This document shows, piece by piece, positions 49,232 through 61,291 of a stretch of 64,000 bases of DNA. The number at the start of each line of letters is the position of its first letter. The first letter of the stretch is position 1. Position numbers and translations under genes: made by a program. Location: positions 34,997,501 to 35,061,500 of the forward strand of contig NC_080567.1 of the NCBI RefSeq assembly GCF_030253575.1. The letters are read 5' to 3'. A model generated the notes under the pieces. It searched no databases and was not told the origin of the DNA. It saw only the letters and a list, made by a program, of their open reading frames with translations. The stretch is from Rhododendron vialii (taxonomy: Eukaryota; Streptophyta; Magnoliopsida; Ericales; Ericaceae).

Positions 49232-49874
49232 TGATAAGTAGGATAGACCTAAAGAAACCAGCACTGCAAGAGATACGGACCTGAGGAGTAGAAGCTAGTC
49301 TTGCTCATACCCCCTGGGGAAACGCTGCCTTTCACCAGGTTAGAATACGCCAGCTCTGCCCTTCTGACGAAGCTGGCCCGAGGTCTAAGGGCCAGCTCCG
49401 GTCCCAAGCTAGTGCAAGGCAAGTAATATTCATAGAATATACTTATCCTAAATAAAGACACCACACTTAGAAGCCTGAATCCTAAGGGATAAGGGAGATG
49501 TGCCGATAAGATAAGCACAAAAGCCTTTATGATATACATGATTAAAGACGGGTGAGGATTCCTAGCTAAAGCAGGATGACCATGGACTCCTAGCTAAGGC
49601 AGGACTCCACATTCCTTAAAAAGGTAATCCGGAATCTACGAGATACAGTCCTACAAGGACTCAACATCCTATCTAAACGCCTATAAATACAACAGTAGAA
49701 CTCCAATGAAAGATACGCACCTCACAACCGAGAATCTCAATTCTCCCACCATATAGCGAGTACTCTACTGACTTAGGCATCGGAGGGTGGTTGGCAAGCC
49801 ACCACACCGGTGACTTGAGTTGTTTCTTCGTTTTGCAATACCAGGTCCGAGCTGAAGACAAAACTGATTCATCA
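49232..49874. mobile_element. Solo LTR of an LTR retrotransposon (probably Ty3/gypsy type)
   Basis: 643 bp. It starts TGATAAG, ends TTCATCA, and is flanked by an exact 5-bp duplication GAGAC (49227-49231 and 49875-49879). A CTATAAATAC TATA-like box lies at 49681. The 3' part (CTGACTTAGGCATCGGAGGG) resembles the R/U5 region of plant gypsy elements, from memory of such sequences. No second LTR or internal coding region is present in the window, so it is a solo LTR left by recombination. Confidence 0.88.
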
Positions 49875-50230
49875 GAGACCAATGGCAGAACTAGGAATTT
49901 ATTCCGTCCTGGACTAATCAAAATTTATATATATGAACCAAAAAGAGGTAAACTCATACATAAATATATAAATTTCAAAAATAAACAAAACAAAAGTACA
50001 AAAGACTTTCAAGAACGACAAAAGAGTTTTTCCTCCCTTTTTATTTTGTTGTTCTATTAGAGCATGTATAGTAGAGTAGCAAAATGGAATATTAGCCATT
50101 ACAGCTACCTAAAACTGAGAAAACCCACCTACAGCAGTTAGGTAAAAGCTTAGGTAAAATACATTTCGCTACAATACTTCGGCAAGTATCTTAAGTGCTT
50201 CAATTTTCAATCCGTTTGAATCAGTACAAA

Positions 50231-50367
50231 AATTTTATTTTTATGATCATAATTAATATTTGTCTTTAGGGCTCTCATAATCAAGTATTTGCTCTATACA
50301 CCTATAGAGCAGATACTTGATTATGAGAGCACTAGACACAAATTAATTATGATTTTTAGGATAAAAT
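50231..50367. mobile_element. Near-perfect hairpin element
   Basis: Arms of about 65 bp flank a 6-bp loop (ACACCT at 50298-50303). GCTCTCATAATCAAGTAT and TGCTCTAT face ATAGAGCA and the complementary arm. Pairing continues into ATTAATTATGAT and the outer T/A-rich ends with few mismatches. Confidence 0.8.
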
Positions 50368-52805
50368 GATAAAAAAAATAAGATATTTGCACCGACTCAA
50401 ACTGATGGTAGGTTGGGCGTGGGCTGAATGGAAGGATAATAGGTTGGGCTAAATTCATTTGAACTGAAAATTTACATATTATTTTTTATATTTTTTAGTT
50501 TATTGGAACTGCACATGGGCTACAGCCCAACCTAACCTTGTGCTAATTCCGCCCTTGAGGGAGACTATGGCCTGTGGACACAACAGGCGTGCCTTCCATG
50601 TAAACCCGTCCTGAGCCCAAAAAAGTTAGCCAACTTAACCTTGCCCTTTGTAGACCTTGACACGTAGAACAACCATGCAAAAAAAAAGAAGGAAAAAATC
50701 AAGTCCAACGGACATGTAAATAATGAGTTAATCACATTTGTCTTCGTCTCTTCCATAAATAACATACCGATGATTAGTTAACTTGATTTTTTTAAAAGCA
50801 TTGTTCAGGATGAACCCTATTTGGACGGTTCGGATTTGTGCCCATTTGTGCCCAGGGGCGCTGCTGGCCTCCCCTTTCTGTGAGAAGTTTTTGGGTGCCA
50901 GGCGGGTACCACACACGTGATATCCCGTCAGTGATCCCAGTCATCCAAATGTATTTTGGACGGTCCCAATTTCAAAGAGAGAAAAAGAGAAGAGAGAGTG
51001 GTCGGGTGAGGGAGAGAGAGCGAATAAATCTAGGCCATCCATAACACGTTTGGACGGCTGGAATCACCAACAAATACTGCCACGTGGTACTCGTTCTGAC
51101 ACCCCAAAATTTCTCCCTTTCCGTAAAGAAAGGCCCACTTGGACCCAGGCTCGTGAGGACAAGCCCGTTGACAATGTCATGTCTGGAAACCGAAACTTCA
51201 CAGTGACTTCTTTGACAAAATTTCAGTGGACAAAGTCTATTTTAAGAATCAAGGGTCCAACTAGTTTGAAGCAACGGGAATCGAAATCATTTTTTCTGCT
51301 TTAAAGAATCCAAAATTCAGCAGCTTGCATAGTGCTTGCAGCTGTATTTATTAGTGACACAGTCAGCTCCATGTGTGTAAAAATCTAGATACCCTCTCGA
51401 GGGAGAGGAGAGAGAGAATTGGGTGCCTTAAAATGTGGGGAGAGTGATGGGTCTTGAGTAAAGAAAGGTAGCACCATTGTAGGCATGTTTTTATATGAGA
51501 GCATGATAAAATCCAAGTTGTTTTTGGTAAACTGATCTCAATTTGAAGATATTCTACAAGAAAGAGTTCAGGGTAAGTTGCCCGACAGAAACTGAAATAA
51601 AACATAATCTGTAAAATAATGATTTTTGTTGTCTTTGCGAAGATGTGTGTATACTTGTTCGCTTTTCTAAAGATATGTCAAAATGTTACTAGTTCAACCT
51701 TCTTCGGGAAGAACATGAGATCAAATGCTATGAGAGTATCGCTTAGATTTGATGGTATTATCATATTGCTCATACCGTGATCAACCTTCCCAGCATTAGT
51801 TTGGTGAATATAAAGAACTAGTTTGGTGAATATAAAGAACGATAGTGTAAAAGAGTTCAGCCATTAGCGTAGATATTTATATTTAGAAAAATTGATAGTA
51901 TAAAACCTACGCTTAAGTCTCAATCCTTATAAACACCAATGGATTTGGCCAAGTAGTGCATGAAAAAACTAATACTTATCGTCCATGAAGTCGCATTATC
52001 AAATCACACAAAGGTTTAACATTTCAAACTTTGAGACCACTTGAGAGTTTGTACGGTCGTCAACTTTAAACCTCCAAAAATATTCAAAATTTACCTAAAC
52101 TGATCCGAACATCTGGTTGTCAAACAAAAATTCTCAATCCTTATTAAAGTTCTTAGACAGTGGACTATACTGCAACTAAATCCAATATAAATATCAACAT
52201 TTTATTGTCACTTTAGGTAAAAGGTTTACACATTTTTGGACCTTTCACATTTTATACGGGGAAGAGAGACATTTTACGTAGTCTATCTCGCTTGATCCAA
52301 AACATGAGCAATCTTCACAGTGATGCTCCGAATCTTTGCAGTACAACCAATATGATTAGGACTTAGGAGTTGGGAAAAGGAGGATAGAGATTGAGATGAT
52401 GGACAAGTCCTTTTATGGTACTCCTACATGGGACTAGGGCAGGCTTCACAAATCAGTAATTAGGACACAAAGCAAGCAAGGAGTCATTTCACAAAACACC
52501 CCAAGGACTTGGTCTATTCGTTAATGATGTGTAGGAATGAGTTTTTGAAAAAAATTTGAGAAATTTTGTAAGATTATGAGTGGAGAGAAAAATGAGTGTA
52601 ATGATTGAAAGTAGAGATAATAATTTGAGAGATAGACAGAAAAATAAAAATAATGATTGAAGATATGATGAGTAATGATTGGAAGTAGAAGTAATGAGTG
52701 TTTTTTGAGTTTGAGAATTTTTTTTGAAAAAACAATCCAAACAATTATAAGGCTTTGATACTTGAGAATTTTCTCCATCGCAAGGTCTCACGTGCTATCA
52801 GTTTT

Positions 52806-53050
52806 ATTAGGGGTTAGTTCATCTAGAGTTTTGTCTAGACCTTAATTGGGACTTCTGTAAGTAGACGATAGGATTAGTCTAGCCTGTAGAATTAGATGAG
52901 GAGGTACTCGTAAACTGGCTCGGACAATCAATTTCATTGAGATTAATTCATCTAAAATTTTGTTTAAACTTTAATTGAGATCCCTGCAAGTGGACGACCG
53001 AATTAGTCTAACCCTTAGGATAAAAAATTGTGCATAAACTAGTTCCAACA
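52806..53050. repeat. Degenerate tandem repeat, period about 129 bp
   Basis: TTAGTTCATCTAGAGTTTTG at 52814 recurs as TTAATTCATCTAAAATTTTG at 52943. Both are followed by CTTTAATTG-like, AAGT(A/G)GACGA, ATTAGTCTA and AAACT(G/A)G segments. On the minus strand the units resemble the repeats near 42.55 and 63.83 kb. Confidence 0.75.
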
Positions 53051-53219
53051 CCTGATTAGTACTAAACGAGGTCATTTCACAATGCCCAAGTAATCGACGG
53101 TAAAGACTAAAGAGGGAGCAAGAAAGCTGGCTGTCAGTTTTGGCGTGCATATCACAGCCAATTGAGAGGGTTCCCTATTTTCTCAGGAAAATATAAAGAG
53201 AAATCAAAAGGGTTGAAGG

Positions 53220-54909
53220 CTGTGGGAAAAAAAAAATACCCACTTTAAAAGAACAAGTTTCAATGGGTTTTTACTTTTGCTTTTGTCTTTGGTAAGGAAA
53301 GGGAAAAAAAGAAAATTCTGTGGTGAAAGATTGTTGTTCTATTTCCAACAAAACTGGTAAGCACTAGGCAGCATTTTGGGTTATTTGGCTTCTGTCTTTG
53401 GTGCTTGGTTTATTAAGCTGCAGAAAAGTAGAAGCATTTCATTTTCTGTTGGGTATTTTGGGTAAGTGCTTTTTAAAGGTTATTTTGATTTGTTCCCCAA
53501 TTTTATGGTAATGGGTACAGTCCAAAAGACCTCAAAAAAAGGCTGATGCATGTGGGTATTGTGTTTTTCTTTCTTGTTTTGTGTTTTTCTTCTTTTACTT
53601 GTGCTTCGATTCATCAAAGATCAAACAAAGCTATTCAGTAGTCCTACAAAATATATTGGGTACCTCTTCTCTTTCATCCCCCTCTTTCTCTTAGACAAAC
53701 GCAGTGTTGTGTATTACTCTATTTCAAGTGGATTTCTTGTGCTTCTAAATGTGTTTTGGTAACCAACTAATAAAAACAAGTCTTGGGTTTTGTTGGGGTT
53801 TACATGGAGAGTGGCTTCTGGGTTCTGTCTATTGATTACGTACTGTGCCAGACATTATTTTGCTTTGGTATGGGTTCATAGATATGATAGATTCCTCTTT
53901 CATTCACAACATATCATGATCATGGGGTTCCATTTTGTATTATTATTGTTTCTTGTAATTTTTCTCTGAGATAAGATTCTTTTTGGGTTCCTCAGATTTT
54001 GTTTGATTGTTCATTATTTAAGATGCCCAAAATTTTGCTGATCTTCGCGTTTTATTCCTTTACTAGTATTTCGCATTAGATTTAAAGGGAGAAAGATGCT
54101 CATTGTCTACCCGTTTTGCTTGTTCCTCCAACTGATACCGAGATGCTGTTTTCCGTTGCAGGATTTTTCAAACTTCAACAGTAAAGTTAATACTATATCC
54201 ATCCCCACATGCACTTCATTTCCCACATAGTGCTTGGAGCTCCAAAACCCTAATGTCCGTTTGGGAATTTCATGGGTAATGAATCTTTTATTGTATACCC
54301 TTTATAATAATCACTAAAACAGAGTCACACACACACACACACAGAGAGAGATTGATTTAAGATTTATGGTTGTGGGTGTGATTGGTTTGTGAAATTTTTT
54401 TTTTCCTGATTTGTGAAATATTTTAGTGTGGAGGACTGTTGGCTGTGTCTCCTGGGGTGAGTGGGTGCACCCGGGGTCCGTGGGGTTTGCCGCCGCTCAA
54501 GGTAACAACCTCTTCCTTGCTCCTCTTTCCATTCAGCTGAAAACCCTTAAAAAGATTGCAAGACCTCCCCCCCTCTCTCTGTCTCTCTCTCATTGCTTAG
54601 GTTGGTGTCAAGATTTGGTCATTGCTATAGCAAACACTCTTCCTCTCTTTGAGATTTGAGATCCTTATTTCTGTTTCTGTTTCTATTTCTTGAATCACCA
54701 GCAAATGGGTTATTTTCAGAAACGTGGTCCCCACTGCAACTGAGGTCAGATTTCCATTTCCAGAAGGTTTTTCCTCGAAATGTTCGGTAGTTTTGGATTT
54801 AAAGTGGAGGGTACTTAATCTAGCAGTGTTTAGTTGAGTAGTGAGGAAGGATTGTTCAGGGTTTGCTAAAGTAGTAGTAGAAGGAGGTGAAATCTTTCTG
54901 TTTTCCAAA
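53220..54909 (+). promoter_or_regulatory. Promoter and probable intron-containing leader of the NPY-like gene
   Basis: Candidate leader splice signals are a donor at 53357 (AACTG/GTAAGCAC) and an acceptor at about 54162 (CGTTGCAG). Further CT-rich stretches occur near 54570-54592. The transcription start is not fixed. Several short upstream open frames exist; none looks conserved. Confidence 0.35.
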
Positions 54910-57900
54910 ATGAAGTTCATGAAGCTTGGATCGAAGCCGGATCAATTCCAAAGTGACGGGAACAATATCAGGTGAGCTATGTTTCTATGATGCACTTCAG
55001 TTTGTTGGATGATTTTTGGGGCACTTTGGAGATTTGATTTGGTTTTGTGTTATGATTGTTCTTAAATCTTAAGCATGTTTTTGAGCTAAAATACGTTAAA
55101 AATACCTAGGTTTTGTCAATTTGCTTCAGTCTTGCTCACCCTGCCACATGTTTTGCCAATTTTCTTTGGTTTCTGATCTGCTGTCGCTTTCTATTTTCAT
55201 TCTCTGGGGGCAGTATTGTGGAATACAAAGTGCTTATAGTTATAGATGTGTCTTTGTCACAAGTTCTTCCTGCTAAATTATCTTTTCTTTTGGTTGGATT
55301 TTCTGGATTAATCTTCAAAAGATCAGAAACTTTATCCATACAAATGTCCGGGCATATCCAATTTGAACAATGATATTATGTCTTCGAAAATATTGTTACA
55401 AGACATAATAAGCCTTTTTTGCTCTTATGGTTATTAAGATCCGAGCATAAATGCATTGCGATGTCTTCGATGGAATGTGATATTTTGGCTTTCATTAGCA
55501 AAGATGCTTGTAGTTTGGCTGCTAATACAAACAAATGTTTTCCTGACTCAACAAATGATACAGTCATGTTTTCATACTGAGCGTGTCCTTGATAGTTTGT
55601 GGTTTTTATTGGGTAAAAGAGCAAGGGAAATCTTTTGACATCTTTGAGTCATGGCTTTGTAAGGACTGACTGTCTCCTGTTTGTTGCTAGATGTATCCAC
55701 TTTGTATACCATTAAGGCTCTATTAGTCACACATATTAGTCGGTACAATTTTTAAGGGATATCTTTTGAATCCCCTGGCTTAAATTTTCTGTTGTTTTGA
55801 ATCTCTTTAAATGGGGAAGAATTTTGTTTTATTACATACTTATTAGTCCTTTAAATAACTTGAGGAAAAGGTAGTTACTTGTTGCTCGTCACAGCTGCTT
55901 TATAAAGGTTTGTTTAGTAAATGAACCGAGCTTGAACACAAACGAGCCGAGCTTGAGCTTAATTATTTGGGCGCGAGTCAATCAGAGCTTGAGCTAGACT
56001 AGTTTTGAATGAGCAGAGCTCAAATACTTCAAAGCTCAAGTTGGCTCGTTTGCAGCCCTACCTGTCGCGGTTTAGGTTTAATAAATGACCACAAGGTCTG
56101 TGAGGTGAAATTTCAATATGCAAGCTACACTAGATAGTTTATTTTTTCCAATTATGATGCTAATGCTATGTTCTACTTGTAGCTGTTTTTTATTTATAAT
56201 CGTACAATAAATGCAACACGTCATATTTTATGATTTACCAATTCAATCTTCATTTGCAGGTACATAGCTACGGAGTTGGCATCTGATGTCGTTATTAGTG
56301 TAGGGGATGTGAAGTTTGATCTACATAAGGTATGATCACGGTTATGCCTTCTAGTAATTATATGACGCCAGTAGAGTGTAAATAGTGGGTATTATTGTTG
56401 AGCAATGTGTCTATATTGACCAATGTGTTTGGTACGTTGGAGTTAGTGGTTGTCATGGAATTGTTGTCGAAGACGACAGTACTCAAACACTTGCAGAAAT
56501 TCAGAGCCATCTGTTACATACGGGATATTGCTACTGACAATTACTAGTGTTCGCTATCAAACCATATTGTTCAAGCCTCCATTAGTCTTTTTGAAGCGCC
56601 CAAGCCTTTATTGTGTTGCTGTTCTATGATATTAGGTGTACTACCAGTGACAGTTACTAATTGTATAGCATCATTGGTTTATAACATTTTGAGATTCAAC
56701 GTTTGTGCTTTGCTGTGGATCATTTCTTTTACTTCTGATAAGTTGTACTACATCACTAAAGAATTTTGGTTTTTATTTTTAACATTATTCTCTTAGAGGT
56801 GGAGGAATTGCGGAGGGTGGGTAGAGAATATTTCAAAAGATTTCACTGGAGTAATCTCACAAGCTGCAAGGACTGTTTGAATTTGCTGGTGTGGCAATGT
56901 TATAAGACGCCTCAGCTTTTCATAAAGTTAATTAGTGCTACCGTGCTGATAAGCCAATCATGGAGTGATAACATGCATTCACCTGGTGCTTAAAATTGAT
57001 GTTTTCCAGACTTTCACTTCAGAACGTATCATCAAATTGGAATTGTTAGATACAATTTCTCGCTAATGAGCTTATTACATTTTGCATTTAAAGCTCAAGA
57101 AAGGTGGTGTGTCACGTTGTCTCAGAGACCCTCAACCATTTTATCAAAGGCTTAGATCATATTTCTGAGTAAAATTGTTACATTTTTGAAGTAGGGATTA
57201 TCTCATCTATATTATTACTGTCATTTACTTCAACACCTTTTGTATCATCTCATTCAACTGATGTACTTAAACTAATGGGTCTGCAGTTTCCTCTTTTGTC
57301 CAAGAGTTCCAAGTTGCAAAAGTTGGTTGCATCCACGAACGAAGGGAATGGTGATGAAATCCACATTCACGACATCCCTGGGGGACCCACTGCTTTTGAA
57401 ATATGTGCCAAGTTCTGTTACAGCATGACTGTCACCCTCAATGCTTATAACGTTGTTGCAGCTCGGTGTGCTGCCGAGTACCTAGGAATGCATGAGACAG
57501 TTGAGAAGGGGAACCTCATATACAAGATTGATGTTTTCTTAGGCTCTAGCATTTTCCGCAGTTGGAAGGATTCTATAATAGTTCTTCAAACTACCAAGTC
57601 TCTGTTACCTTGGTCTGAGGAACTGAAGTTGGTTAGTCATTGTGCTGATGCTATAGCTTCCAAAGCCTCAGTTGATGTTTCCAAGGTAGATTGGTCATAT
57701 ACTTATAACAGGAAAAAGCTCCCGGAGGAAAATGGGAATGATCCTAACTGGAATGGTGTCAGAAACAGGATGGTACCCAAGGATTGGTGGGCTGAGGATC
57801 TGTGTGAGCTTGAAGTAGATTTGTACAAACAGGTTATTAGTAATATAAACAAAAGAGGGGTAATTTCTGGTGAAGTGGTGGGAGAAGCTTTGAAAGCTTA

Positions 57901-59708
57901 CACTCTGAGAAATTTGCCTGGATTTAACAAGGGTGGTGATGATACGTTAAATGCCCGATCGATAGTTGATGCGATCGTGTGGCTATTGCCGGCAGAGAAA
58001 GGCTGTGTCTCTTGTAGTTTCTTGTTCAAGTTGTTAAAAGCAGCTCTTTTGGTGGATATAGGGGAAGTGGCAAAAAAGGAACTCATAAGGAGAATAGGAC
58101 AGCAATTGGAGGCAGCTTCGGCAAGTGATCTTCTGATACGGGCACCAGATGGCGAAGCCCTGATATATGACGTCGAGATAGTCCGTAACATACTAGAGGA
58201 GTTTACGAAGCCAGATCAGAATTCTAAAATTCAATTAGCAGAAGAGGATGGAAATGAGATTCAGGAGATAAGAAGGCCTGGGATTTTGACGGAAGCTTCA
58301 AAGCTTATGGTGGCGAAGCTGGTTGATGTGTACCTTGCTGAAATCGCAAAGGACCCTAACCTGCCTTTAGCGACATTTGTTGATCTCGCTGATATGGTGT
58401 CTGGTTGCTCTCGACCGTCTCATGATGGTCTTTACCGGGCCATTGACATGTATCTCAAGGTAAGAGCTTTCCTAAAGTTTTAATTCACGTCATGTGGTCA
58501 CATTAGAGAATATGTTGAAATGATCTTTGCATGGTGTCTTTTGACATGATTTTGTGTAACTTTCAAAACTCAGGCATTTGAAACTATCTTAAAGCAGTGT
58601 GGTTTAGAAAATTGCTTTAGGCAGCCTTTTTACTTTCCAGATTTCCATGATCTTTTCTTTCAAGCCCAGTTGTGCTGGGCCACACAATGAGCTAGGTAAA
58701 AGTTGACAAAGACATAACTTCATATGTATATGTTTCACATAGGATGGGTTATCACTAGGATGCATTAACCGACATTTTCTGTCTAACTACAAACAAAATT
58801 ATACAAGAATCTAATTGAGAAGTTTTAGAAATCTAGTTTCTGTTTTGCTTGCAGGTTGAAGAAAGAAAGTCATTTCTGATACGTTGTCTTGGGTTGTGTT
58901 TGGGGTTTTGGATTTACAAAGGGCTGTTTTACAAAAGGGGAAGGAAAATAAAGGAAAGCAGAGAAATGAATTTTTTAGCTTATTGACTTCATTGTCGGCT
59001 TATCTTTTCTTTTTCTCCGTTCTTCCCATAATTCGCTCCATAAACCTGTGATTCAAAACATAGCCTTTTCATTTGGACTTCTTGATGTATACAACTTTTA
59101 CTTTTTTACACAACAATCTCACATTCATCAGTGTATTTCTGCAGGAGCATCCTGGGGTTAGCAAGAGTGAGAGAAAGAGGATATGCAAGCTCATGGACTG
59201 CAAAAAACTATCTGTCGACGCTTGTATGCATGCAGTCCAAAATGAGAGACTACCGTTGCGCACAGTCGTCCAAGTCCTCTTTTTTGAGCAGGTCAGGGCT
59301 GCCGCATCATCGGGCAGCAGCACTCCGGACCTACCAAAGGGCATTAAGGATCTAAACAGCGGGTCCCACGGGAGCTCAAGGTCCGCAACGACCAACACGG
59401 AGGAAGATTGGGATGCCGTGGCCACAGTGGAGGAGCTCAAGGCCTTGAAAGCCGAGGTGGCGGCCTTACGGCTTGGGGGCGGGAGAAATGGTGGAGAAGT
59501 TAGGCATTCTAACGCGGATAAGGCTGCCGCTGGGAAAATGAAAGGCTTGATCATGTCAAGGAAGATATTTTCCAAAATCTGGAGCGGTAAGGCTGGTGGG
59601 CAAAGTTGCGATAATAGCGGATCTGATTCATCGGAGAGTCACGTCTCTGCCATCCCGGAAGAAGCTAATTCCACACCTTCAAGAAACCGGAGGCGTTCAG
59701 TCTCATAG
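54910..59708 (+). CDS. NPH3/RPT2-family BTB protein, NPY type
   Basis: Four exons: 54910-54971, 56260-56329, 57287-58459, 59145-59708. Total 1869 nt, 622 aa. The N-terminus MKFMKLGSKPDQFQSDGNNI is typical of the NPY (NAKED PINS IN YUC) branch. The BTB/POZ domain spans about 28-125 (SDVVISVGDVKFDLHKFPLL, EICAKFCYSMTVTLNAYNVV). The NPH3 domain spans about 195-480 with WWAEDLCELEVDLYKQVI and the family tyrosine motif YDVEIV at residue 338, and later the DGLYRAIDMYLKEHPGVSKS and LPLRTVVQVLFFEQVR blocks. A short coiled coil (EELKALKAEVAALR) and a Ser-rich tail follow, ending RRRSVS, which fits the C-terminal RxS phosphosite known in NPH3-type proteins. NPY proteins act with AGC kinases at the plasma membrane in PIN-dependent auxin transport, organ initiation and gravitropism; the role here is inferred. 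Start: first ATG matching the family. Confidence 0.94.
54972..56259 (+). other. Intron 1 of the NPY-like gene
   Basis: A 1.29-kb intron. At about 55915-56070 it carries a segment with repeated GAGCTTGAGCT motifs ending GTTTGCAGCCCTA. This resembles one end of a hAT-like dispersed repeat (TAGGGCTGCAAACGAGCC when inverted), but no second end was found. The rest is featureless. Confidence 0.5.
56330..57286 (+). other. Intron 2 of the NPY-like gene
   Basis: A 0.96-kb AT-rich intron with only chance open frames. No element boundaries were seen. Confidence 0.6.
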
Positions 59709-60473
59709 TGAGAGAAACAGGTTGAGGGATATGTATTCTTTGTGGTTGTTTTTGTTTTATTTTTATTTTGGGCTGTTCCTATTGCATTTGACAAGACTTC
59801 AAGTGCAGTGGTAGGGGTAGGAGTTCAACTGTTCAAGGGAGGAGGAGAAAAAATGAAGCAAATAGTTTGGAAGATGAGTTTTGAACTGAATTTGCAGGGA
59901 AAGTCAACCGTGTCATGGGGAATTGTTTTGTAGTAAACCCTAACCTTGAATGAATAGTGCTTCATCTTTTGCTGTACTTCCGCAAACAACATGAGGCATC
60001 GAAACATGCAAAATGCTACAGCCAAGTGTTTAATCAGAAGGTCCTGGCCTTTGAAGGACTATTGCGAACGCTATTTTTTGATATGTCAAGCTGTTCGGGG
60101 TCAGTTTACGCGCATTTCAACTAATTTTTAGAAGATCAATCACATTGCTCACAAGTGGAGGGCTCGATTAAAGGAGCAAGGATTGACCATAAGTATTGAT
60201 AACACCCAAGAGATTTTGAATCTAAAACATCAAAAGGACGAGGGTTATGTCATGGAGAAATTTTGAATTCTCTCTCCTTTTCCTCTCTCAACCAAACAAT
60301 GGAAGAGAATATTAATTTTCCTTTCATTTCCTTTCCTTTTTTGTCCACAAGTTCCAAACGTAACTCAATAGCTCAATCTCATCTGAGCTTTTGGTTACAT
60401 GAGGTATCAAATGAGACGTATACTTACCCCCCCCAAAAAAGACTTAGCCATAATTAATGATATAGCCTTATCT

Positions 60474-60786
60474 TCTTCTTCTTCTTCTTTTGATAACAAA
60501 AAGGGTGGGAGGGGGCGACCAGCGTAGCGACTCTCCTTGGGCGTGACCATAGGGGCTCCCTACCCGTTGTGGAATGTTCGGTTCGAACCATAGCTACTGT
60601 CCGGAAGGACAGACCGTCACCACAGCACCACTAAGATGACTAGTTGGCCAAAGGCCCTCTATGCAAATCCACACAAAGACCCAGCAGTGGCATGGGTGGG
60701 ATTCGAACGGAGGTCCATGCACATGGAACGAGGGGACTTATCCCACTCACTTTGGCCAACTAGGCTACCACCCTTGTGGTAGCTAA
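60474..60786 (-). mobile_element. tRNA-derived SINE (Au-SINE-like)
   Basis: 313 bp read on the minus strand. The head has an RNA polymerase III box A, TAGCCTAGTTGG (complement of 60756-60767), and box B, GTTCGAATCCC (complement of 60698-60708), about 50 bp apart. The tail ends in a GAAGAAGAAG-type simple repeat (CTT repeat on the plus strand, about 60471-60487). CCTTATCT flanks both sides (60466-60473 and 60787-60794), an 8-bp target duplication. Assignment to the Au family is from memory of that family's tRNA-like head and is tentative. Confidence 0.85.
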
Positions 60787-61213
60787 CCTTATCTCTCCGG
60801 TCAAAAACATGAACCAGGAGAGCATCAGCTTCCTTTTCACTTATTTATGTTGTCGTTTGTTTTGTCGGTATGGTTATCTTTGCATTTTTTTGATAGATTC
60901 TTCTAGTTTTGGAAAATATGTAAATAGATTGGGAGTCCAATACAGAGGGGATCACTGCAATTTGCATTTTCCAACACACAAGATTAACCTTAATTTAATT
61001 GAACAGTTTTCTTCAGTCAATTTTTTTTTTAAAATAATCACATTTCATTTGTTTAAACTGAATGTTCGACAACCTTTTGTTCCTTGTAATTTAGTACGAA
61101 CATACACTAATACTCTAATTATTAATTTTTGTGATGACCGAAGCAATGACGCACATGCTTGATGAAATATTGTCATGGGTCACATAATACAGAAATGGTG
61201 TTTGGTTCACCAG

Positions 61214-61215
<2 letters not shown>

Positions 61216-61289
<74 letters not shown>
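61216..61289. repeat. (CT)n microsatellite
   Basis: About 37 uninterrupted CT units in intergenic DNA. Confidence 0.97.

Positions 61290-61291
<2 letters not shown>

Larger units (their letters stand above)
41960..53200. other. Large gene-poor interval
   Basis: About 11 kb without a recognisable gene. Contents with visible structure: tandem repeat 42619-42829; hAT-like element 45361-45927; fold-backs 45975-46115, 48013-48098 and 50231-50367; solo LTR 49232-49874; tandem repeat 52806-53050; (GA)n 46200-46226. A 30-bp segment around GGGCCAGTTGCCCAATAC occurs at 44979-45010 and again near 46299-46330. The remaining bases are AT-rich with only short chance open frames. Confidence 0.6.

Noticed and set aside
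49249..49539. 96-residue minus-strand open frame
   Set aside because: Lies wholly within the solo LTR and has no retroelement protein motif.
52489..52791. Overlapping 100- and 85-residue minus-strand open frames rich in Leu/Ser/Phe
   Set aside because: They arise from simple AT-rich GTAATGATTG repeats; low complexity.
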